Shown in pieces: positions 1 through 11,558 of a stretch of 60,863 nucleotides of DNA. The notes under the pieces are model-generated. The model worked only from the letters and a program-made list of their open reading frames with translations, did not search any database and was not told the DNA's origin. The position numbers were made by a program, and so were the translations under genes. Where the stretch lies: assembly GCA_002709295.1 (NCBI GenBank), contig PAQL01000042.1, positions 1-60,863 of the forward strand. The letters run 5' to 3'. The DNA is from Phycisphaerae bacterium (lineage in GTDB: Bacteria; Planctomycetota; Phycisphaerae; Phycisphaerales; SM1A02). Every line of letters begins with the position of its first letter. The stretch's first letter is position 1.

Positions 1-212
1 CCAGTGATCAGAAGCTCGTGACGCATCCCGAGACCGGCGAGTCGGTCCGGTTGTATCGGACGCTTCGTCGGGAGTACGTGGTGCCCGGCGATCCGGTGAC
101 CCGCGGTTCGACGCCTCTCGGCCTGCATCCGAAGGCCAACCGGAGGGGCCCGGAATGTGAGTTCGAGTTCCAGATCAAGGGCAAGCCCGCCGGATGCTGG
201 ATCTATCGCTGA
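1..212 (+). CDS. C-terminal fragment of an unrecognised protein
   Basis: A reading frame enters from the left edge (first full codon at base 3) and stops at 210-212. About 69 residues are visible, rich in Arg, Pro and Gly, ending in a segment with the tail KGKPAGCWIYR. I recognise no family. A GTG at 18 could be an internal start, but the frame is open to the edge, so I read this as the end of a longer gene. A hairpin at 211-240 directly after the stop would serve as its terminator, which supports a real gene end here. Confidence 0.45.
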   Translation, partial: SDQKLVTHPETGESVRLYRTLRREYVVPGDPVTRGSTPLGLHPKANRRGPECEFEFQIKGKPAGCWIYR

Positions 213-240
213 TCAGGTCCGGGTTTTGGCCCTCCTGATC
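211..240 (+). terminator. Hairpin after the first gene
   Basis: GATCAGG at 211-217 pairs perfectly with CCTGATC at 234-240, with an inner GGG/CCC pairing around a TTTTGG loop. It overlaps the stop codon of the upstream gene and is followed at once by the -35 box of the rpmA promoter. There is no long T-run after it, so termination efficiency is uncertain. Confidence 0.5.
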
Positions 241-242
241 GG

Positions 243-270
243 TTGAATCCCGGCGTTCTTCTCGTATAAT
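243..270 (+). promoter_or_regulatory. Sigma-70-type promoter of rpmA
   Basis: TTGAAT at 243-248, a 16-base spacer, then a perfect TATAAT at 265-270. The predicted start of transcription is near 277, giving a leader of about 72 bases before the GTG of rpmA at 349. Confidence 0.75.
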
Positions 271-348
271 CCTCGATTCTCATCGGCGATCGATCGTCGA
301 CCATTCCCAGCCGTCCATCCACGGACGTCGATTCGAACGGAGCCAGTC

Positions 349-645
349 GTGGCACACAAGAAGGGCCAGGGATCGTCCAAGAACGGTCGCGACTCCAACG
401 CTCAGTACCGTGGCATCAAGCTGTACGGCGGTCAGGTCGCCAAGGCCGGTTCGATCATCGTCCGTCAGTGTGGAACCCGCTTCAAGCCGGGCTACCTCGT
501 GCAGCGATGCAAGGACGACACCCTCATGGCCCGCGTCGAAGGCACCGTCCGGTTCCGAGGACGCATGGTCGATGTGGTTCCCTCCGACCCCTCGATTCCT
601 CGCTACGAGGTCATCGACAAGGCGGTCGCGGCCAGGAAGAACTGA
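349..645 (+). CDS. rpmA: 50S ribosomal protein bL27
   Basis: bL27 sits near the peptidyl-transferase centre of the large ribosomal subunit, where its N-terminus contacts tRNA. The 98-residue product starts [16 protein letters not shown], the family signature, and continues with the conserved [14 protein letters not shown] core and FKPG turn. It is a little longer than the usual 85-94 residues because of a C-terminal extension. The start is GTG at 349, fixed by the N-terminal signature. In most bacteria rplU lies directly upstream; here it does not, and rpmA has its own strong promoter. obgE follows in the same direction, a common pairing. Confidence 0.97.
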   Translation: MAHKKGQGSSKNGRDSNAQYRGIKLYGGQVAKAGSIIVRQCGTRFKPGYLVQRCKDDTLMARVEGTVRFRGRMVDVVPSDPSIPRYEVIDKAVAARKN

Positions 646-691
646 TCCGGTTCCCGGCTTCTCCCGGGCGCCGCTTCTCGCAGGACACCAT

Positions 692-719
692 GACGCCTCG
701 GGTCGACGCCCGGGGCGTC
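692..719 (+). terminator. Hairpin between rpmA and obgE
   Basis: GACGCCTCGGG (692-702) and CCCGGGGCGTC (709-719) form an 11-bp stem with one T-G wobble and a 6-base loop. It lies 47 bases after the rpmA stop and 37 bases before the obgE start. The tract that follows is only TTCGC, so it may be a partial attenuator rather than a full terminator. Confidence 0.5.
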
Positions 720-756
720 TTCGCATCCACCGAGGTCCCTCGCCGAGAGTCCCCCG

Positions 757-1770
757 ATGCATCTTCTGGATGAGGCCAAGATCTACGTCCGCAGCGGAAA
801 GGGTGGCGACGGTTGCGTCAGCCTGCGTCGGGAGAAGTACATCCCCAAGGGCGGGCCCGACGGCGGGGACGGAGGCAGGGGAGGCAGCGTCATCCTCGTC
901 GCCGATCCGCACCTGGACACCCTGCTTCCCTTTCGATACGCACCGCACTACTTCGCCCCCCACGGCCAGCAGGGTTCGGGCTCCAGCCGTCATGGACGGG
1001 ATGGAGAGGATCGTCGGGTGAAGATCCCCGTCGGGACCCAGGTCCGGGACGAGGAGACCGACGAGATCGTGGCCGACCTCGACGAACCCGGTCAGGAGGT
1101 CGTGGTCGCCAGGGGTGGACGCGGGGGGTACGGGAACGAGCATTTCAAGACTGCGACGAACCAGACGCCCCGGGAGGCCACTCCCGGCGAGCCGGTGGTC
1201 GAACGGACCCTGCTGCTCGAACTCAAGCTGATCGCCGATGTCGGCCTGGTGGGCCTGCCCAACGCCGGCAAGTCGACCCTGCTCTCCTCGATCAGCAAGG
1301 CCCGGCCCAAGGTGGCCGACTATCCATTCACGACCCTCGTCCCCCAGCCGGGGATCGCCGAACTTCCCGGGGATCGTCGACTGGTCGTCGCCGACATCCC
1401 CGGTCTCATCGAGGGGGCGGCGGATGGCGCGGGTCTGGGACACGACTTCCTGAAGCACATCGAGCGGACGCGGGTGATCGTGCATCTCATCGATCTGATG
1501 CCGATGGACGAGAGCGATCCGGTCCGGAACCACGAGGTGATCCGCCGCGAGCTCCACGCCTTCAGTCCGGAGCTGGCGAGCAAGCCCGAGGTGGTGGTGC
1601 TCAACAAGATCGATCTGGTCGATCCCGAGGAGCGGGAGGCGGTCGTCCGCCGGACCGCCCATGCGATCGGCCTCGGCGTCGACGAGCTGGTGGTGGCCAG
1701 CGGGGCGACGGGCGAGAACCTCCGGGAGGTTCTGGAGCGGGCGTGGGATCTGGTCCGCTCGGTCGATTGA
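757..1770 (+). CDS. obgE: Obg-family GTPase (ribosome assembly)
   Basis: Obg proteins bind the 50S subunit during late assembly and link GTP/ppGpp status to growth. The 337-residue protein has the glycine-rich Obg fold at residues 1-158 (repeats such as GGDGGRGG), then a G domain with G1 GLPNAGKS near 165, the G3 motif DIPG near 212, G4 NKID near 283 and G5 SGATGEN near 313. The variable C-terminal OCT domain is absent, as in many phyla. ATG start at 757, matching the family N-terminus (MHLLDEAKIYVRSGKGGDG). It converges on the VWA gene with only three bases between stops. Confidence 0.97.
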   Translation: MHLLDEAKIYVRSGKGGDGCVSLRREKYIPKGGPDGGDGGRGGSVILVADPHLDTLLPFRYAPHYFAPHGQQGSGSSRHGRDGEDRRVKIPVGTQVRDEETDEIVADLDEPGQEVVVARGGRGGYGNEHFKTATNQTPREATPGEPVVERTLLLELKLIADVGLVGLPNAGKSTLLSSISKARPKVADYPFTTLVPQPGIAELPGDRRLVVADIPGLIEGAADGAGLGHDFLKHIERTRVIVHLIDLMPMDESDPVRNHEVIRRELHAFSPELASKPEVVVLNKIDLVDPEEREAVVRRTAHAIGLGVDELVVASGATGENLREVLERAWDLVRSVD

Positions 1771-1773
1771 CGA

Positions 1774-3333
1774 TCAGCGGCAGAGGGCCATGTAGACCCT
1801 GAAGAACTCGATCATCGGGGCCTCGAAGTCGGTGCCGACGATGAGGCCCGCGATCTCGGGCACGAGTCGCTCGTCGCGGGCCAGGTTCACGACCCGGCCG
1901 CCGCCTGCGGCCGCGATCTCCGGGAAGAACTCGATGGCGCCTCGATCGCGGCTCCAGCGTCTTCTTCGCACGCCCTTGATCCCGTCGGGACCGTCCTCGC
2001 CCTCCACCTCGAGTTCCTCGGGTTCAGCCTGCGAGGGATCGTCGTCGTCCTCGATGGTCGGATCGCATCCGATCACGTGGGTGGTGACTCCTCGCAGTCG
2101 GGCCTCCCCGGCCATCTCGATGCAGCTGCCACCACGACCGGCGTGCGGGGGGGCGTCGCCCACGAGGATCAACACGCCCCGGTGAGCCGGGTTCCAGTTG
2201 AATCGTCCGTACGCGAGTTCGAGTCCCTCGTTGACCAGTTCGGGGCGGTCGCCGCCGCCCTCGGCACTCAGTCTCCAGAGGTTCGAGCGTGCGGTGTCGA
2301 TCGACGAGGTGAAGTCCCAGCCGACCTTCTCGAACTTCTCGCGCCGGTCCCGGTATCCGGCGATGCCGACCCGGACGCCGCCCGAGACGTCGCCCACGAA
2401 TCGCATGAGATCGTCGACTCCGCCCTGGGCCTCCGCGATCTCCCCGCTCATGCTGGCGGTGCAGTCGATCACGATCGCCAGGTCGAGGGGCTGGAGCGCG
2501 AGTGCCTCCAGATGGTCCGCGAGGGAGATGAACTCCTCGAGGGGAAGACCCGCCATCGTGCTGAGATCGTCTGGGTGGGACGGGGTCGGGAGGGACCGAT
2601 CGACCTCGCCCTCGGCGGGCATGTCGCGGGGGGGGAGGAACCGCGCGGAGTCCATGGGCGTCCGACGATGACGCTTCCACCAGTTCCGCCACTTGTAGGC
2701 GCGGCGCAGATCCTCTCCCTCGGTGATGCGGGCGAGTCTGGGACTCATGCTTCCGCATTCCTGGTCGTTCATCCGCAGCACCACGAGTTTCACGAGTTCG
2801 CTCGCGAGCTCCTGCAGTTCCTCGTCGTCGGAGAGCAGGGCGAGCTCGGCGGCCAGCAGCTTGTCCTGGAGTCTGGAGCTTCGTGAAAGGGCCGCCACGC
2901 CTCGCGAGAGACGGGCCGGATCCACGGCGTATCCGCACCGCAGCGCGGTTCGGATGATGGTGGGTTCCTCCTCCTCCACGAACCAGTCGGGATCCTGCCG
3001 GATGCCCCGGTGGGCGAGGACCAGGACGGCGAAGGATCGGACCGCCGGATGCTTGTCACGGAGGGCGGCGATCAGCATGCCGGCGGATTCCGGGCAGTCG
3101 AAACGCTGAAGCCGGAGCAGGGCGATCACCCGCCGTGGCCAGGCCAGGCTGCCCAGAAGATCCCGGATGGTCTCCTGCTCCCGAACCTCCGCCTCGACGA
3201 TCGGCTGAGCGGGCTTCGGCGGCTCCGGGGTCGGAGGGTCGGCGGTCGCGGAGCCGACCAGCAGGCTCATCAGGATGGGCAGGAGCAGACGGGTCACGAA
3301 TCGAGTGTAGGGACTGGACCGGGAGAACTTCAC
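1774..3333 (-). CDS. Secreted von Willebrand factor A domain protein
   Basis: 519 residues. Residues 1-31 form a signal peptide (basic start, LLLPILMSLLVG core, cleavage near ATA-DPP). Residues 50-215 look like HEAT-type helical repeats (phrases such as DKHPAVRSFAVLVLAHRG). A VWA domain follows from about residue 280: the MIDAS motif DCTASMS near 288, with the supporting segments GGGDRPELV and VGDAPPH. An acidic, low-complexity insert (about 430-450) precedes the last strand. VWA domains bind metal and protein ligands; the partner here is unknown. The protein is probably periplasmic or surface-exposed. Strongly supported as a gene; function unknown. Confidence 0.88.
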   Translation of the reverse strand: MKFSRSSPYTRFVTRLLLPILMSLLVGSATADPPTPEPPKPAQPIVEAEVREQETIRDLLGSLAWPRRVIALLRLQRFDCPESAGMLIAALRDKHPAVRSFAVLVLAHRGIRQDPDWFVEEEEPTIIRTALRCGYAVDPARLSRGVAALSRSSRLQDKLLAAELALLSDDEELQELASELVKLVVLRMNDQECGSMSPRLARITEGEDLRRAYKWRNWWKRHRRTPMDSARFLPPRDMPAEGEVDRSLPTPSHPDDLSTMAGLPLEEFISLADHLEALALQPLDLAIVIDCTASMSGEIAEAQGGVDDLMRFVGDVSGGVRVGIAGYRDRREKFEKVGWDFTSSIDTARSNLWRLSAEGGGDRPELVNEGLELAYGRFNWNPAHRGVLILVGDAPPHAGRGGSCIEMAGEARLRGVTTHVIGCDPTIEDDDDPSQAEPEELEVEGEDGPDGIKGVRRRRWSRDRGAIEFFPEIAAAGGGRVVNLARDERLVPEIAGLIVGTDFEAPMIEFFRVYMALCR

Positions 3334-3380
3334 CGGGGTTCTGGAACCCCTGATCCCGGGGCTCCGTAGGTTCTGTCAGC

Positions 3381-3403
3381 CATACCTTGCCAGGCATGGT
3401 ATG
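3381..3403. promoter_or_regulatory. 23-bp palindromic operator upstream of padR
   Basis: Two 11-base arms (left CATACCTTGCC, right GGCATGGTATG) flank a single central A at 3392, with only one mismatched pair. It lies 35 bases upstream of the padR start, in the gap between padR and the divergent VWA gene. PadR proteins are dimers that usually repress their own promoter through such inverted repeats, so autoregulation is the natural reading. Confidence 0.6.
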
Positions 3404-3437
3404 TTTCGCCTGCACTTGAACCCTCAGGAGATCGGCC

Positions 3438-3812
3438 GTGCGAATCGAACGTGAACTCATGCGAGGGGCGGGCCCGGTGGCGGTCCTGAGCCTGCTCTCC
3501 AACGGGGAGATGTACGGCTACGAACTGGTGGAGGCCCTCGCCGCCCGCACGGAAGGGGTGCTCGACATGGGACAGTCGACGCTCTACCCGTTGCTCTACA
3601 ACCTCGAGGCCAAGGGGCTGGTGGACAGCGAACGTCGCCGCTCGGATCATGGACGGGAGCGGAAGTACTACACCCTGACCGGTTCGGGCCGACGTCGCCT
3701 GGAGGCGGAGCGTGCCCAGTGGCAGGCGGTCACCGGCGCCATGCGCGAGCTCGGGGTCGTGGTGCGGGGTCTTCTTCAGCCCGCCCCCGTCGCGTTTCCC
3801 GCCGTCGCCTGA
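3438..3812 (+). CDS. PadR-family transcriptional regulator
   Basis: 124 residues. The winged-helix PadR domain fills residues 1-95: the segment GAGPVAVLSLLSNGEMYGYE, then GQSTLYPLLYNLEAKGLVDSE (recognition helix) and the wing RERKYYTLTGSGRRRLE. This is a short (PadR-s1-like) member with a brief C-terminal helix. Start is GTG at 3438. The inverted repeat at 3381-3403 is a likely self-operator. The next gene, 51 bases downstream on the same strand, begins with a HAAS-like domain, the class of partner commonly encoded beside short PadR regulators. Confidence 0.92.
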   Translation: MRIERELMRGAGPVAVLSLLSNGEMYGYELVEALAARTEGVLDMGQSTLYPLLYNLEAKGLVDSERRRSDHGRERKYYTLTGSGRRRLEAERAQWQAVTGAMRELGVVVRGLLQPAPVAFPAVA

Positions 3813-3863
3813 GCGGCATCGGGATCATCTGGACGACTCATCGACTTTCGGGGACCGACGATC

Positions 3864-5885
3864 ATGCAAGAGCACGAACACGATCACGAGATCGCCCACG
3901 ACGGACTGTGGCGCCGACTTCGACACACCCCGCTGACCGACACGCTGCGCGGTCGGGTGACGGGTTCCCTGGATCGAGAGGCGATCATCGCCCGGTCGGG
4001 GATTCCCCCGGCACTGGCGACCCTGGTACGGGAGACGGTCCGGAGCACCGGACTTCATCGTGACGAGAAGGCCGAGGTCGCCCGCGATCTCGCGGAACAC
4101 TTTCGAGACGGCATCGATCGTGGGGAGAGTCCGGAACGACTGGAGGAGGACTTCGGCGACCCGGCCGCGGCCGCGGCGTTGATTCGTCGCTCCATGATGC
4201 GCAAGCGTTCATGGTGTAGTCGACAGGCCGGCCTCGGGGTGAAGGTCTCGGCGGCCGCGTTGGTGCTGCTGATCTCGATCTACCTCGTGGTGGCGTTCAA
4301 CGACTGGAGACAGTCTCCGAACATCGCCGTCGACCACCTCGCGGCGATGAATGCGCCGATCGCCGCGACTCCGGTGTCGGAAAGGGCCTGGCCGCTGATT
4401 CGAGAGGGTCTGACCATGTCGCGTGGTCTGGTCGACCCGGAACCGCACCTGGAGATCGGCGTGCCGGCGGCGGAGACGCGGCGGGGTATCCACGCCGAGC
4501 TGGTGACCCATGCCCGCGAAGGGCTTCCGCATTGGTACGACGGCCCGGGGAATGATCGTGATTCCGGATCACGACTCTCGCCCGAGGAGATCGAGGCCTT
4601 CTTCGCCGGCCACGAGGAGGCTCGTCGCACGCTGCTGGCCGCCGCGACGCGGAGGAATCTCGGTTTCGAGATCATGCCCGGCGGGCCCGAAGATCCCCTT
4701 GATCGTGCGTTCCTCGACCTCGGCCCCTCGGTTCCCGCGAGTGCCGATGGCCCGGGCGCCGTCCCGGTCGACCCCTTCGAGGGCAGCCTGATCAACGCCT
4801 CGCTGCCTCACCTCGGTTCGGTCAGGGCCGCCGCCCGTCTCCTCGACGCCGACGCCCGGAAGGCGTTGATCGAAGGAGATGCCGCTCGGGCGATCGAGGA
4901 CTTCGAGGCGATGTTCGAGCTGGGTCGCATGGTTCGCGAGCCCTCGATCATCCTCAACCAGCTGGTGGGAGCGGCGATCGACCAGCTGGTCTTCCAGTCG
5001 ATCCTCGACGGGATCGCCACCATGCCCGGGTCCTTCACCGATGCGGATCTGAGGTCGGCCGTCGCGATGCTGGAGGGACTCGACGAGAGCCGCTTCGTCA
5101 TCGATCTCGAGGGCGAGCGTCTTCTCTTCGAGGACCTCGCCCAGAGGATCTACACCGATGATGGAGATGGAGACGGCCGACTCACCATGCGGGGCATGCA
5201 GGGCGTGAACGGCATCGGGACCGGAGGCGGCACCGGTGGCCCCTCGGTGCTGCAGTTCCTCGCCACCCCGATGTTCAGTCGGGTCATGCTCTCCCGTGCC
5301 GAGGCTCTCAGGCTCTGGAACGAGATCTTCGACGCCTACGAGGTGGCGGCCGGGGCGCCGGCGTGGGAGATCGATCGCGAGAGCATCTCGTCGATCGACG
5401 GCCGGAACCTCGACGACCTGGGCTCCAGCTCCCTGTCCTCGATGCGGTACTTCCCGCTGACCCTGCTGGTTCCTGCGATCGACAACGCGATCCTCATGGG
5501 TCACGTCGGCCGTGCCGATCGGGATCTCGCCACCGCGGTGGTGGGGGTGGAGGCGGCCAGACGACGACTCGGGGGATGGCCGACGTCCCTGGAGGAGGCG
5601 GAGCTCGCCCGGCTTCCGATCGATCCGGTGGACGGTCGACGACTCGCCTACGGCATCATCGAGGGCCGGCCATCGTTCTGGTCGATCGGTCCGGATCGGG
5701 ATGAGGACGGCGGAACGGCGATCACCACCACCTCGAAGGACCTCGCCGGCTGGGGCCCGCGTCGGAACGAAGCCGGGTTCGGATCGCTCACGGGATTCCT
5801 CGGGGCGGGGATCCCTCCGGAGGACGGTTACGACGGCGACGTCGTGGTCTGGCGGGGGGGCGACGGCGAGGTCAGTCCCCGTTGA
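3864..5885 (+). CDS. Membrane protein with N-terminal HAAS-like domain, PadR partner
   Basis: 673 residues. Residues 60-115 (DEKAEVARDLAEHFRDGI ... FGDPAAAAALIRRS) resemble the HAAS/DUF1700 domain found next to PadR regulators. One transmembrane segment lies at about 125-146 (AAALVLLISIYLVVAF). The remaining 500 residues are predicted extracytoplasmic and match no family I know. A second possible hydrophobic stretch near 530 is weak. The gene follows padR by 51 bases and probably shares its promoter, so it is probably a target of that repressor. Its last 14 bases overlap the convergent gene ending at 5872. Confidence 0.75.
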   Translation: MQEHEHDHEIAHDGLWRRLRHTPLTDTLRGRVTGSLDREAIIARSGIPPALATLVRETVRSTGLHRDEKAEVARDLAEHFRDGIDRGESPERLEEDFGDPAAAAALIRRSMMRKRSWCSRQAGLGVKVSAAALVLLISIYLVVAFNDWRQSPNIAVDHLAAMNAPIAATPVSERAWPLIREGLTMSRGLVDPEPHLEIGVPAAETRRGIHAELVTHAREGLPHWYDGPGNDRDSGSRLSPEEIEAFFAGHEEARRTLLAAATRRNLGFEIMPGGPEDPLDRAFLDLGPSVPASADGPGAVPVDPFEGSLINASLPHLGSVRAAARLLDADARKALIEGDAARAIEDFEAMFELGRMVREPSIILNQLVGAAIDQLVFQSILDGIATMPGSFTDADLRSAVAMLEGLDESRFVIDLEGERLLFEDLAQRIYTDDGDGDGRLTMRGMQGVNGIGTGGGTGGPSVLQFLATPMFSRVMLSRAEALRLWNEIFDAYEVAAGAPAWEIDRESISSIDGRNLDDLGSSSLSSMRYFPLTLLVPAIDNAILMGHVGRADRDLATAVVGVEAARRRLGGWPTSLEEAELARLPIDPVDGRRLAYGIIEGRPSFWSIGPDRDEDGGTAITTTSKDLAGWGPRRNEAGFGSLTGFLGAGIPPEDGYDGDVVVWRGGDGEVSPR

Positions 5886-6447
5886 GTTCGCGAAGACGCG
5901 GACTGACCCGGAGAAGCAGCTGGACGCGTTCGAACTCGTCGAGCCAGTCCTGAAGGGTGCCGGCGAGTTCGTCCTGGGGGACCGGGGCCCCGGGCAGCGG
6001 GCAGGATGGCCCGAGGTTGCGGGCCGCGATCGCCCGGTAGCGGGTGAGGGTTCGATCGCCCGCCACCGCGACCGGTTCGAAGTCCTCGCTCATGAACACG
6101 ACCATGGGGACGCGATCACCGCCGTTGATCCGGAGAGGCCTCGAGAACGCGGGGTGCTCGTCGCGATCGAGCCAGCGCAGATCGATCCGATCCGAGGCGG
6201 AGGCGATGCGTTGCAGAAGCGGGCCCTGCTGCACGCAGTCCCCGCACCAGATGCCGCTGGAGACCAGCACCGGCATGGTCCGGGTGAAACCCTCGACCAG
6301 TCTTCTCTGCGAGTCGTCGAGCGTGATGCGTTCGTGAATGCGTCGCCAGTCCTCGGCCAGTCGACGATCGGTCGCCAGGTAGTCCTCCCAGGACAGGCCC
6401 CGGTCATGAAATCCGGCGAGACTCTCGGCGTCGAGGGCACGGGTCAT
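5872..6447 (-). CDS. Thioredoxin-fold protein with CGDC motif
   Basis: 191 residues. A redox motif WCGDC sits near residues 67-71, after a strand MPVLVSSGIW, with a cis-Pro candidate in the segment DRVPMVVFM. The layout fits the thioredoxin family proteins of Gram-positive and planctomycete type, which begin with a long helical N-terminus (here residues 1-55). No signal peptide is seen, so it is probably cytoplasmic. It may reduce disulfides; the substrate is unknown. The downstream end overlaps the convergent HAAS-like gene by 14 bases. Confidence 0.8.
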   Translation of the reverse strand: MTRALDAESLAGFHDRGLSWEDYLATDRRLAEDWRRIHERITLDDSQRRLVEGFTRTMPVLVSSGIWCGDCVQQGPLLQRIASASDRIDLRWLDRDEHPAFSRPLRINGGDRVPMVVFMSEDFEPVAVAGDRTLTRYRAIAARNLGPSCPLPGAPVPQDELAGTLQDWLDEFERVQLLLRVSPRLRELNGD

Positions 6448-6513
6448 GCAGCGTCTTCCTGGTGGAGGGAGTTCGAATCGCGGGACGAGGGTTCACCGCT
6501 CGATCCGGTCGGG

Positions 6514-7219
6514 TCACGGTACTCCGGCCATTCGGATCATGGTGAGGATCGTGGGGAGGTCCTGACCGCCCACCATCTCGTGCAGGACCGTGCCGTCGGG
6601 AGCCAGCAGCCACATCGTGGGATACGCCCGCGCCGCGGTGGCGAGTTCCGGGAGGGGTCGGTCCGAGGTGATGATCGGATAGGTGGGGACGGCGATCGGC
6701 TTCAGAACGCCTTCGGCGACCCGGGCTCGACGAGCCTCGAGCCACGGTCCGACCACGCCGGCGGGTTCGGTCGCGATCGAGATCACCCGGACCTCGTCGG
6801 CGAGGTCGCGGTGGATCGCTTCGAGGGTCGGGATCGACTCGATGCACGGAGGACACCAGGTGGCCCAGACGTCGACCAGCACCGGTCGGTCGTCCACGCC
6901 TCCCAGACGGATGACGCTGCCGTCCATCGCGACATGGGTGCCGTCCTGCACGGTGCCCGTCGGATCCACGCGGTCGGCGGCGCGACCGGGGCCGACGAGC
7001 ATCGACGAGGCGATGCAGCTGCCCAGCAGCATCGAGCAGAACCCCAGCAGCACGGTGGCGAAGGCCCGCCGATCGTCGGTGCGACGCTTCAGCATGGGAC
7101 TGGCGATCGCGACCGCGGCGAGGCCGAGGAGGCCGCCGACGCCGTTGAAGAGGGACAGGGGCAGGCCGAGGACCGCGAGCCAGACGGCGACCCGGGCCGA
7201 GGTCCGGGAGCCCGGTGAC

Positions 7220-7227
<8 letters not shown>
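6514..7227 (-). CDS. TlpA-like membrane-anchored thioredoxin
   Basis: 237 residues. Two N-terminal hydrophobic segments (about 12-42 and 58-80) anchor the protein in the inner membrane. The C-terminal domain is TlpA/ResA-like: VLVDVWATWCPPC near 115-127 carries the CPPC redox pair, and the cis-Pro region is AYPTMWLLAPDG. Such proteins reduce periplasmic disulfides, for example during cytochrome c maturation. Its ATG lies inside the end of mutS: the eight bases ATGACTGA are shared by the mutS stop and this start, so translation is probably coupled. Confidence 0.88.
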
Positions 7228-9937
<2,710 letters not shown>

Positions 9938-10041
9938 AGCGACAAGTCTACGGGTCGAGCGGTCCGGAACCGTCCTGGAGTCCGAGTCCGGGTCTTCGTG
10001 GACAAGGTGTCGAAGGGGGGTGCGGACCCCGGGAGAGGCGT

Positions 10042-10575
10042 TCAACCGTCGCCGGTGGGGTCGGTCTTCCAGAGGATCCTGACCCGGCGCCGACCCCACT
10101 CCAGAGCGGCCTTTCGATCGAGGCCGTAGTAGAGGTCGATGCGGTCCTTCCATCGCTTCGCCATCTTGTCCAGCACGAGGTAGGGGCCTCGTTCCTCGCC
10201 GTCGACCTCGATCCAGACCGGAGTCCGGTGGACGAGGCCGAGGTCGAGGAGATCCCGACTCACCGCAATGCACTTCTCCCCGGGCTCGAGTCGATCTCCC
10301 CAGGCCGCGATGAACGGGTCGCCGTCGGTCTCCTCGGGTCGCGAGCAGTACGCCGTCGCGGTCACCCACATGGAGTGGCGTTCCCCATGCTCGGGGTGCG
10401 TCTCCGTGGTGCGAGTCGTCGAGCCGACCGCGGTCTCGGTCGCGGTCGTGGTGGTGGTCGTGGTGGTGGTCGTGGTGTCCGGGGACGCCGGGGGTTCTTC
10501 GGCGCAGCACCCGGCCAGCAGCAGGCACCCCAGCAGCGGGGCGAGCGTGATGCGGGCGGGGACCGGGCCGGTCAT
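10042..10575 (-). CDS. 3D-domain lipoprotein
   Basis: 177 residues with a lipobox LLLAGC after a short hydrophobic signal, so it is exported and lipidated. A run of about eleven Thr residues follows as a linker. The C-terminal domain (WVTATAYCSRPEETDGD ... YLVLDKMAKRWKDRIDLYYG) matches the 3D/double-psi barrel family related to lytic transglycosylases such as MltA and RlpA-like proteins, which act on peptidoglycan. The start is ATG at 10575, whose ATGA overlaps the stop of the upstream ThuA-like gene, so the two are probably translated together. Confidence 0.82.
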   Translation of the reverse strand: MTGPVPARITLAPLLGCLLLAGCCAEEPPASPDTTTTTTTTTTTATETAVGSTTRTTETHPEHGERHSMWVTATAYCSRPEETDGDPFIAAWGDRLEPGEKCIAVSRDLLDLGLVHRTPVWIEVDGEERGPYLVLDKMAKRWKDRIDLYYGLDRKAALEWGRRRVRILWKTDPTGDG

Positions 10576-11480
10576 CGTGCTTCGGTTCCGGCTTCGGTTC
10601 CGGCTTCGGTTCCGGCGTCCGGTCCGGTCTTCACGGTCTTCGGCTCGCCGGGAAGCGGTCGTCGCCCGGTCGACCACATGACGGCCTCGCCCAGATGGCG
10701 TCGGAACATCGGTTCCTCGAAGGACTCGTTGGTGTGTCCGCCGCCGGTGTAGAAGGCGCGGCCTCCGTCGTAGTCCTGGTACCAGGCGATCGGATGGTCG
10801 CCGTTCATGCCGCCACCCTCGAAGGTCGACTCGTCCAGGCTGAGGAGCACCTTGACGTTGGGACGTGGATTCTCGCGGTAGACGTACCACTCGTCGGTGC
10901 GCTTCCACTTCTCGGGCAGGAACCTCGTCGCCGGGAAGGTCCGGTTCTCGACGTTGATGGTCGCGGGCTGGATGCGGGGGTGCGTCTTGAAGTACGCCCC
11001 GACCAGCCGGCCGTACCAGGGCCAGTCGTACTCGGTGTCGGCCGCGCTGTGGATCCCCACGTAGCCGCCGCCCGCTCGGATGAACGCCTCGAACGCCTTC
11101 TGCTGTTCGTCGTCGAGCACGTCACCGGTGGTGTTGAGGAACACGACGCCGTCGAACGTCGCGAGCTTCTCCGGCTGGAACCAGGTCGGATCCTCGGTCG
11201 CCTGGACGTTGAAGCCGTGTTCCTTGCCGATGCCGCGCATCGCCTTGATCCCGGAGGGGATCGAACCGTGGCGGAAGCCCCTGGTGCGGGAGAAGACCAT
11301 CACCATGGGCTGGTCACCGCCGGCGGTGGGGCGGTTCGGGACCGGATCCGCTTCCTGGACGACCGGACGACTCGGCGCCGCGGCAGCGACGAGGACCACG
11401 GCGATGGCCAACCCCAGAACGGGGGCGGCCACGCGGCTGGGATCGAGCAGGAACGGACGTCGGTGGGTGGATCGGCTCAT
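10572..11480 (-). CDS. ThuA-like domain exported protein
   Basis: 302 residues. An N-terminal hydrophobic segment (VLGLAIAVVLVAAAAP) acts as signal peptide or anchor. Residues 58-275 form a ThuA-like (glutamine amidotransferase-fold) domain: MVMVFSRTRGFRHGSIPSG, FDGVVFLNTTGDVL, GGGYVGIHSAADTEYDWPWY, and the terminal GGRAFYTGGGHTNESF. The family is abundant in planctomycetes and is linked with sugar utilisation, but the reaction is unknown. The C-terminus ends in three GTEA repeats coded by a 12-bp triplication at 10579-10614. It overlaps the downstream lipoprotein by four bases. Confidence 0.88.
   Translation of the reverse strand: MSRSTHRRPFLLDPSRVAAPVLGLAIAVVLVAAAAPSRPVVQEADPVPNRPTAGGDQPMVMVFSRTRGFRHGSIPSGIKAMRGIGKEHGFNVQATEDPTWFQPEKLATFDGVVFLNTTGDVLDDEQQKAFEAFIRAGGGYVGIHSAADTEYDWPWYGRLVGAYFKTHPRIQPATINVENRTFPATRFLPEKWKRTDEWYVYRENPRPNVKVLLSLDESTFEGGGMNGDHPIAWYQDYDGGRAFYTGGGHTNESFEEPMFRRHLGEAVMWSTGRRPLPGEPKTVKTGPDAGTEAGTEAGTEAR
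10579..10614. repeat. Three exact 12-bp tandem repeats
   Basis: The unit GCTTCGGTTCCG occurs three times in a row on the plus strand. Read on the minus strand it codes the GTEA repeats at the end of the ThuA-like protein. In-frame repeats like this can expand or contract without breaking the gene. Confidence 0.85.
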
Positions 11481-11558
11481 GCCCCGATCCTAGCCGGAGA
11501 TGGCCCCCGGGCCATGTGGAAGTGGCCTGGTGGATCGCCCGCAGGGGTCTGCATGAAG

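Noticed and set aside
1-212. Ribosomal protein bL21 upstream of rpmA
   Set aside because: The visible residues do not resemble the bL21 C-terminus, although rplU commonly stands there.
9938-10528. N-terminal extension of MutS by nearly 200 residues
   Set aside because: The extension is Arg/His-rich and overlaps the 3D-domain lipoprotein gene. The GTG at 9937 gives the normal MutS N-terminus.
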